Origin: an uncultured Methanosarcinales archaeon
GTDB taxonomy: Archaea; Halobacteriota; Methanosarcinia; Methanotrichales; Methanotrichaceae
Direction: 5' to 3'
DNA length: 64,000 nucleotides
Assembly: GCA_903871465.1 (NCBI GenBank)
Contig: CAIQHB010000016.1
Location: forward strand, 1 to 64,000
Shown: one piece after another, positions 58,870 to 64,000 of the stretch
How the letters are laid out: each line of letters begins with the position of its first letter
How positions within the stretch are numbered: position 1 is the stretch's first letter
The notes under the pieces: model-generated
The model's input: only the letters and a program-made list of their open reading frames with translations
Databases searched by the model: none
Told to the model about the DNA's origin: nothing
Position numbers and translations under genes: made by a program

Positions 58870-60299
58870 AGCCGGTACTGGTAGATGTTTCAGAAAAGGT
58901 TAGTGTCGACGCGCCTCTATCGCTTTATATGAATTTGCGAACGCGCCGATATCCTTATCTTCTGGAATCTGTGGAAAAATCAGGTAACCGCGCGCGCTTC
59001 TCCTTTGTGGGAGCCGATCCTTCAGCGGTCGTAACCATCAAGAACCGCTATCTGACTATGGACTTCTTTAACGGTGGCCAGGATCAGATGGAGGATCGTC
59101 TCTCTTCCTGCATAGAATTGCAGAGATCCGGCAAGAGGCTGGAGGGCAGGATTAAGGAGGGCTTTGACCTCTTCGATGCGCTACGCTCCGCCGTCCCCTG
59201 CCAGAGATCCGATGACGCCAACAGCTTCGACCGACAGGTGTTCTTTGGCGGAGGAATCGGTTATCTGGCCTACGATCTGGTGATGGAGCGCCTGGGCAAG
59301 AGCTCCCGCTCGACTACACCGGATGCCCAGTTTGCCGTAATGGAAAGCACCTTCATCTACGATCATCTCATGAGAAAGGTCTACTTCGCTGTCGCTCCTA
59401 TTTTTCCCGGAGCAAAGACGAACCTGATCGAGATCATCGAGGGTATCGACCCGGAGGACTGCCAGGCGGAAGAGTTGCAAGGCGAGCTTCTGGGTATGGG
59501 AGATGCAGACGTTTATCAGAAAGGGGTGCTTCGCTCCAAGGTCCATATTACGGACGGCGATATCTTTCAGGTAGTGCTGGCCAGGTCCGCCCGGGTGGCG
59601 TGCACCAACTCCGTCGGTCTTTATCGGAGGCTGCGCAGCATCAATCCCAGCCCTTACACCTACCTCTTCGAGTTCGGGCCGCTTACAATTGTGGGCGCCT
59701 CGCCCGAGACCCTCTTCTCCGCTTACGCCGGAAAGCTGCGGGTGAATCCAATAGCCGGCACCTGTCCCCGGGGAAAGACGGATGAAGAAGACGCGCTGCT
59801 TGCCGCATTGATGCTGCAGGATGAGAAAGAGAGAGCAGAGCATGTCATGCTGGTAGACCTGGGCCGGAATGATGTGCGATCCGTCTGCAGATCAGGCACC
59901 GTCCATGTGAAGGATTTCATGTCCGTCCTGAAGTACTCTCACGTTCAGCACATCGAGACCACGGTGGAGGGAGAGCTGCGGGAGGAGTGCGACCAGTTCG
60001 ATGCGGCGCGTTCGGTCTTCCCGGCTGGGACGCTCTCCGGGGCCCCCAAGCTGCGAGCCATGGAGATCATCAACAACCTGGAAGAGGAGCCGCGGGGCCT
60101 GTACGGTGGCGGCATAGGCTACTTCTCAGTGGACGGGAGTGCCGACTTTGCCATTGCCATAAGAAGCATTCTCCTCCAGGATGGGGTCGCAACGGTTCAG
60201 GCGGGAGCGGGCATTGTGGCCGACTCAGATCCCCTGCGGGAGTATGAGGAGACGGAACGAAAGATGGCGGCCATGAGGCGCGCCCTGGGAGTGGCCTGA
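58860..60299 (+). CDS. trpE: Anthranilate synthase component I
   Basis: 479 aa. Makes anthranilate from chorismate with ammonia from TrpG. The Trp feedback site L-L-E-S (about 36-39) is present. Catalytic motifs I-A-G-T-C-P-R-G, D-L-G-R-N-D, F-P-A-G-T-L-S-G-A-P-K and G-G-G-I-G-Y are intact. Normal length. Coupled to trpG through a TGATG overlap. Confidence 0.95.
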   Translation: MPLEPVLVDVSEKVSVDAPLSLYMNLRTRRYPYLLESVEKSGNRARFSFVGADPSAVVTIKNRYLTMDFFNGGQDQMEDRLSSCIELQRSGKRLEGRIKEGFDLFDALRSAVPCQRSDDANSFDRQVFFGGGIGYLAYDLVMERLGKSSRSTTPDAQFAVMESTFIYDHLMRKVYFAVAPIFPGAKTNLIEIIEGIDPEDCQAEELQGELLGMGDADVYQKGVLRSKVHITDGDIFQVVLARSARVACTNSVGLYRRLRSINPSPYTYLFEFGPLTIVGASPETLFSAYAGKLRVNPIAGTCPRGKTDEEDALLAALMLQDEKERAEHVMLVDLGRNDVRSVCRSGTVHVKDFMSVLKYSHVQHIETTVEGELREECDQFDAARSVFPAGTLSGAPKLRAMEIINNLEEEPRGLYGGGIGYFSVDGSADFAIAIRSILLQDGVATVQAGAGIVADSDPLREYEETERKMAAMRRALGVA

Positions 60300-60880
60300 T
60301 GAGGCCTATTCTCTTTGTGGATAACCAGGATTCCTTTGTCTGGAACCTGGTGGATTACGTATCCGTGTTTTATGAGAATACCTGTGTTCGCTCCAACGAT
60401 ATCCGGCTGGCAGAAGTTGAGAAACTGGATCCCCTGGGAATTGTGATCTCGCCCGGACCCGGACATCCGGCCAACCCCAGAGACATTGGCAGCTGCCTGG
60501 AGATCATACTGAACTTCCCCCATACACCCATCCTTGGCGTCTGCCTGGGCCACCAGGCCATGAACCTGGCATATGGCGGATCCATCGCTCACACCAGGCC
60601 TCTTCATGGCAAGACCTCTGAGATAAAGCATGATGGACGGGGCATATTCCGGGGCCTGGAGAACCCCTTGCAGGGCGGGCGCTACCACTCTCTGGCGGTC
60701 GAAAGGCTGGCCCCGGATCTGGAGATCGCCGCCTCGACCCAGGATGGCGTGGTGATGGGCATCCGGCACAGGACTCATCCTCACTGCGGGGTCCAGTTCC
60801 ATCCCGAGTCAGTGCTCACGCCTTCCGGAAAGAAGATCATCTGCAACTGGGTCGAGGACGTGGTAGGATGCACCCCCTGA
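60299..60880 (+). CDS. trpG: Anthranilate synthase glutamine amidotransferase
   Basis: 193 aa. Class I glutamine amidotransferase: nucleophile in G-V-C-L-G-H-Q (about 80), catalytic His and Glu in H-P-E-S (about 167). Supplies ammonia to TrpE. Overlaps trpC by 13 nt. Confidence 0.95.
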   Translation: MRPILFVDNQDSFVWNLVDYVSVFYENTCVRSNDIRLAEVEKLDPLGIVISPGPGHPANPRDIGSCLEIILNFPHTPILGVCLGHQAMNLAYGGSIAHTRPLHGKTSEIKHDGRGIFRGLENPLQGGRYHSLAVERLAPDLEIAASTQDGVVMGIRHRTHPHCGVQFHPESVLTPSGKKIICNWVEDVVGCTP

Positions 60881-61599
60881 TCGATGAAATCCTGGAGGCT
60901 GCCCGGGCACGCGGCCCGCATGCTGCCCAGGCCTGGCCACCCCAAGAGCGACGGGACCTCGTCGGCCTGGCTTCTGCCCTGAAGAGCCGGAGCATAATTC
61001 CCATTATTGCCGAGATCAAGCCCAAGGCACTGGGCCGGTCTCTGACTTCAGAGGAGGTCGCTGCATACGCCAGGGCCTACGCCGAGAACGACGCCTGTGC
61101 TGTCTCTGTTCTCACCGAGCCCACGCACTTCCTGGGCTCCCTCGAAAACGTCCTGATCGCCAGGAGGTCGGGCCTGCCGGTCCTGAGAAAGGATTTCATC
61201 TTCGATGAGAGGCAGCTCTCCGAGGTTCAGGCCGACCTGGTGCTGCTCATCGCATCCTTAGGCATTGACCTGAAGAGATTTGTGGACGGGGCCAGGGTCC
61301 ATGGCATGGAGCCTCTGGTGGAGGTTCATAATGAGTCTGAGATGGAACTGGCTCTGGAGAGCGGAACAAAAATCATTGGCATCAACAATCGCAATCTGAA
61401 TACTCTGGAGGTAGATCTGGGTACTTTCGAGCGGCTGGCGCCGCTGGCAAAGGGCGCAGGTGTCTTCCTGGTAGCGGAGAGCGGTGTGCACAGCCGGGAG
61501 GATGCTCTGCGCATGATGCAGGCGGGCGCGGACGCGCTGCTGGTAGGAACGGAGCTGATGGAGAGGCCGGAGAGGTTAGGGGAGATGAATCGCTTCTGA
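60868..61599 (+). CDS. trpC: Indole-3-glycerol-phosphate synthase
   Basis: 243 aa. Barrel enzyme closing the indole ring. I-I-A-E-I-K-P-K-A-L-G (usual EIKxxSPS-type phosphate/catalytic Lys region; the SPS is replaced by K-A-L), L-R-K-D-F-I-F-D, and G-I-N-N-R-N-L, then V-A-E-S-G. Last gene; trpB and trpA are not in the window, so the final steps must be encoded elsewhere. Confidence 0.93.
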   Translation: MHPLIDEILEAARARGPHAAQAWPPQERRDLVGLASALKSRSIIPIIAEIKPKALGRSLTSEEVAAYARAYAENDACAVSVLTEPTHFLGSLENVLIARRSGLPVLRKDFIFDERQLSEVQADLVLLIASLGIDLKRFVDGARVHGMEPLVEVHNESEMELALESGTKIIGINNRNLNTLEVDLGTFERLAPLAKGAGVFLVAESGVHSREDALRMMQAGADALLVGTELMERPERLGEMNRF

Positions 61600-61939
61600 T
61601 GAGTGATTATGAGCTGTTCGGATTTTCACCCCGCTGGGACTAATGTGGATACGCTAATGTCGTTCAACTGCAGATGTGACTCGTCTGATGCAGCCAAGGA
61701 CTGATTTGCTCTTTTCTTCCGGGGAACCGCGAGTCGGCCTGTGGGCCTCCCGCGCTATGGTTGGGGGGCGCCATTCACGGGCCGCGGCCGGCCAAGCGAC
61801 GACGATTAAGTTGCAGACTGATCGAAGGGCCAATGTTTGGATGGAGCCACGTCTTTCGCATGTAAGTAGAGTCGATGAGGTCAAAGTACCACGATTTACA
61901 TCCGGCACATGTGAACCCTGTACTGAGATCATAGGCTTT
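61600..61939. other. Intergenic stretch between trpC and the STAND protein
   Basis: About 340 bp with locally high GC (GCGCCATTCACGGGCCGCGG and neighbours). Frames on both strands are open over 90 codons (plus 61676-61954, minus 61654-61932), but neither has a convincing start or recognised domain. Left as unexplained. Confidence 0.4.
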
Positions 61940-64000
61940 TCAGTCTCTGAATGAACCCAGCAGCTCCTCAGCTTCTTCTTGGGTGATGCCCAGGATCTGT
62001 GAAACCGCAGCAGGCACCTGGCGGTCTGTGGTGGCCTGCCATAAAAGATCCAGGCTGCTAAGAGCGATTTTGCATCTATTTTCGTCTCCGAACTCCACGA
62101 AAATCTGCAGGGATTTCAACAGTTTTGCTCTGGCAACATCCCACAATCCTTGCTCTTGAGCCAATTGACCAAGTTGGCCATAGGTGCCAGCCTGACTGTA
62201 TCGATCCTCGAACTCGATGAAGATCTCGAGAGCCTTCTGGTAGTACTCCTCGGCCTGCTTCCATTTCCTCTGCCCCTGGCCCACCATGCCCAGGTTGTGG
62301 TAGGTGCCCGCCTGGCTATAGCGATCCTTGAACTCGATGTAGATCTCGAGAGCCTTCTGGTAGTACTCCTCGGCTTGCTGCCACTTCTCCTGCTCCAGGG
62401 CCACATTGCCCAGCTGACCATAGGTGTCGGCCTGGCGATAGCGATCCTTGAACTCGATGAGAATCTCTAGACTCTTCTGGTAATGCTCTTCGGCCTGCTT
62501 CCATTTCCTCTGCTTCCGGGCCATCCTGCCCAGTTGGAAGTAGGTGTGGCCCTGTTCGTAGCGATCCTTGAACTCGATGTAGATCTCGAGAGCCTTCTGG
62601 TAGTACTCCTCGGCTTGCTGCCACTTCTCCTGCACCAGGGCCAATATGCCCAGCTGACCATAGGTGCCCGCCTGGCTATAGCGATCCTTGAACTCGATGT
62701 AAATCTCGAGAGCCTTCTGGTAGTACTCCTCGGCCTGCTTCCATTTCCTCTGCTCCTCGGACACCATGCCTAGCCGGTGGTAGATGCAAGCTCTTCCAAT
62801 GGCTTTTAATTTGGTGTCCAGAGTCGTTAGACCCTCGTCTATCCTCAGGGCCCTTTGACAAGTCATCTCTGCCTCAGCATATTGTTTGAGCAATAGCTGG
62901 CGACGTGCTATGTCATCGATGACACACACCATCTCCGAGCCTATCGGCCCTTTCAAGACCTCAGCAGAGTAACCTTCCATCTCGGCCAGCACCATCTGGC
63001 CCATCTCCAGCCCCCGTCCTTGCTCTTGAGTCGAGTCCAAGTAATTAGAAAGAGCATAACATGGCCCGTAAATAGACCCTTTAGCCTTCAGATCCAATTC
63101 TAAGGCTGTGTAAAGGTTCTCATACTCCTGACCGGTCAGCGCCTGACCGCTCTGTTTCTGTTTGGCATCCTTAGATCCCATCAGATTGATCAACATGTTT
63201 CCAACGCCGTCATAGTGCGCTCGATAAGCCGTTTCCACAGCCTGCTTCATCTCCGGCTCCTGGTTGAGACGCGTGCGTAAGAAGTACGGTAGCACTGGCT
63301 GCAGCCTCAGGTAGCCAGGCATGAGGTCGGCCGTGACCAGCCCCCAATCCTGGGCCTGTTGTAATAGTTTTGTCATACGTTGAAAAGGCAAATCCTTCAG
63401 AGCCGGTTGCTGTCTCAAGTGTTCGATGTACTTCTCGACGAGTGGCTGGCATATCACGCCAGTGAACGGCGCCAGGGCCATTAGCAGCTTCTGGTCTTCG
63501 GGCTTGAGATTGCCATGTGAATATTCGATACAGAGCATGATGCTCTCGGTCTTGTCCTTTATCTTGGAGTCATCCTCTATCGTGCCCCCCTCTTTCAAGG
63601 CTTCCAGAACTTGTCCCGGCGTCTGATCAGCCAGATTGGCCAGCACCACTTGTATAGGCAGAGGAAAGCCGTCAAGAAGCTTCATGAGCTTCTGGAACTC
63701 CTGGCTCTGGCGGTAAGTGTCTCGTTTCTTGACATCGGCGACATGCCTCTCCAGCACCCTCTCGGCCAGGGTGGTTGCAGCCTGGCCATCCAGCCCGGGC
63801 AGGAGATAGACATCATTCGGACGCAGTGGTGCACCCTCACCTTCCGCCAGCCATTCTTCGGGTCCACGCGAGCCCATCAGCACCATAGTCTCGCCTCCTA
63901 GCAGCTCCGCCAGGAATGTGCGCAGCTCCTGCTGCTCCTCAGGTTTCAAAGTGTTCTTTATGGCGAGAGCGCTGCCGGTTATGGACTCCATGTTATCCAG
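61940..64000 (-). CDS. STAND-type NTPase with C-terminal TPRs, 5' end outside window
   Basis: At least 686 aa; the frame is open through the right edge, so the true start is not visible and the ATG at 63991 is internal. The first visible part (L-A-E-L-L-G-G-E-T-M-V-L-M-G-S-R-G and D-V-Y-L-L-P-G-L-D-G-Q-A-A) is the end of an NB-ARC/NACHT-type NTPase domain, followed by a helical arm (about 100-400) and at least six TPRs of 40 residues, each with R-K-W-K-Q-A-E-E-Y-Y-Q-K-A-L-E-I. Proteins of this build are sensor-effector ATPases, some in immunity or programmed cell death. The effector end, if any, is outside. An R-D terminus follows after L-L-G-S. Confidence 0.8.
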   Translation of the reverse strand: MDNMESITGSALAIKNTLKPEEQQELRTFLAELLGGETMVLMGSRGPEEWLAEGEGAPLRPNDVYLLPGLDGQAATTLAERVLERHVADVKKRDTYRQSQEFQKLMKLLDGFPLPIQVVLANLADQTPGQVLEALKEGGTIEDDSKIKDKTESIMLCIEYSHGNLKPEDQKLLMALAPFTGVICQPLVEKYIEHLRQQPALKDLPFQRMTKLLQQAQDWGLVTADLMPGYLRLQPVLPYFLRTRLNQEPEMKQAVETAYRAHYDGVGNMLINLMGSKDAKQKQSGQALTGQEYENLYTALELDLKAKGSIYGPCYALSNYLDSTQEQGRGLEMGQMVLAEMEGYSAEVLKGPIGSEMVCVIDDIARRQLLLKQYAEAEMTCQRALRIDEGLTTLDTKLKAIGRACIYHRLGMVSEEQRKWKQAEEYYQKALEIYIEFKDRYSQAGTYGQLGILALVQEKWQQAEEYYQKALEIYIEFKDRYEQGHTYFQLGRMARKQRKWKQAEEHYQKSLEILIEFKDRYRQADTYGQLGNVALEQEKWQQAEEYYQKALEIYIEFKDRYSQAGTYHNLGMVGQGQRKWKQAEEYYQKALEIFIEFEDRYSQAGTYGQLGQLAQEQGLWDVARAKLLKSLQIFVEFGDENRCKIALSSLDLLWQATTDRQVPAAVSQILGITQEEAEELLGSFRD
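62222..62790 (-). repeat. Five near-identical 120-bp tandem repeats (TPR-coding)
   Basis: Units begin around 62222, 62342, 62462, 62582 and 62702, with an exact 120-bp period (40 codons). Units share long identical stretches such as AGATCTCGAGAGCCTTCTGG, which is stronger than protein constraint needs and implies recent duplication or gene conversion. The sixth unit on the 3' side is diverged. Confidence 0.8.

Noticed and set aside
61676-61954. 92-codon plus-strand ORF after trpC
   Set aside because: No ribosome binding site, no recognised domain, and the opposite strand is equally open; left as unexplained intergenic DNA.
62150-62773. Plus-strand repetitive Leu-rich ORFs
   Set aside because: Antisense readings of the TPR-coding tandem repeats.
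62222-62790. CRISPR-like regular repeats
   Set aside because: The 120-bp period is contiguous, has no spacers, and is a multiple of three inside a long open frame coding TPRs.

Overview
The window reads as chromosome of a methanogenic archaeon of the Methanothrix (Methanosaeta) / Methanosarcinales type. This is an inference from gene content: ftr (formylmethanofuran:tetrahydromethanopterin formyltransferase), the archaeal IMP cyclohydrolase purO, the archaeal shikimate-entry enzyme ADH synthase, a four-subunit porCDAB, a PINc-ATPase-KH protein, DUF1614, TATA/BRE-like promoters, oligo-T terminators, and many TTG/GTG starts chosen by GGAGG-like ribosome binding sites. No rRNA and no CRISPR array were seen. 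Two tRNA genes were found, tRNA-Glu(CTC) and tRNA-Val(TAC).

Layout. 1-9.6 kb: transposase tail, secreted protein, argS, DUF4139 secreted protein, a broken IS630 element with a -1 frameshift site, an SDH-type membrane serine protease, a P-type cation ATPase whose conserved N-terminus has no ordinary start codon, and DUF1614. 9.7-14.7 kb: dUTPase, two members of a three-member secreted family (third copy at 26.3 kb), PINc-ATPase-KH, and a Cys-rich unknown. 14.8-19.8 kb: one tight operon porC-porD-porA-porB-purO-ftr-DUF2299-like, joining acetyl-CoA/pyruvate metabolism, purine synthesis and the C1 pathway. 19.8-28.4 kb: SIMPL proteins, ADH synthase, a TPR protein and many small or secreted unknowns, including an unlisted 47-aa His/Cys-rich microprotein and a 54-aa protein.

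28.4-42.8 kb is the accessory zone. It holds a truncated minus-strand gene, a large beta-propeller protein with foreign-looking composition, a pentapeptide-repeat/ion-channel operon with translationally coupled small proteins, and a decayed integrated element of about 7.3 kb. The element is bounded by a direct repeat of the tRNA-Glu 3' end plus about 120 bp of flank. It carries two integrase C-terminal fragments, a truncated primase-polymerase, a ribbon-helix-helix regulator that was not called, a helix-turn-helix protein, membrane proteins, an ISL3 fragment and a pentapeptide pseudogene. A short module ending in a K-x-W-W-x-F-W-K-like tail recurs at least five times, mostly directly upstream of accessory genes on the minus strand.

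42.8-56.4 kb returns to core genes: nth (with a Cys-to-His change in its iron-sulfur motif), an MgtC/DUF4010 protein, a sodium:solute symporter with a 31-aa small partner, IMPase/FBPase plus NAD kinase, an ABC exporter with a secreted partner, methyltransferases, a double UspA protein, and an EF-Tu-like protein with a degenerate G domain. 57.2-61.6 kb is a tryptophan operon trpD-F-E-G-C behind an inverted-repeat operator. The window ends inside a STAND-type NTPase with C-terminal TPRs encoded by near-identical 120-bp tandem DNA repeats.
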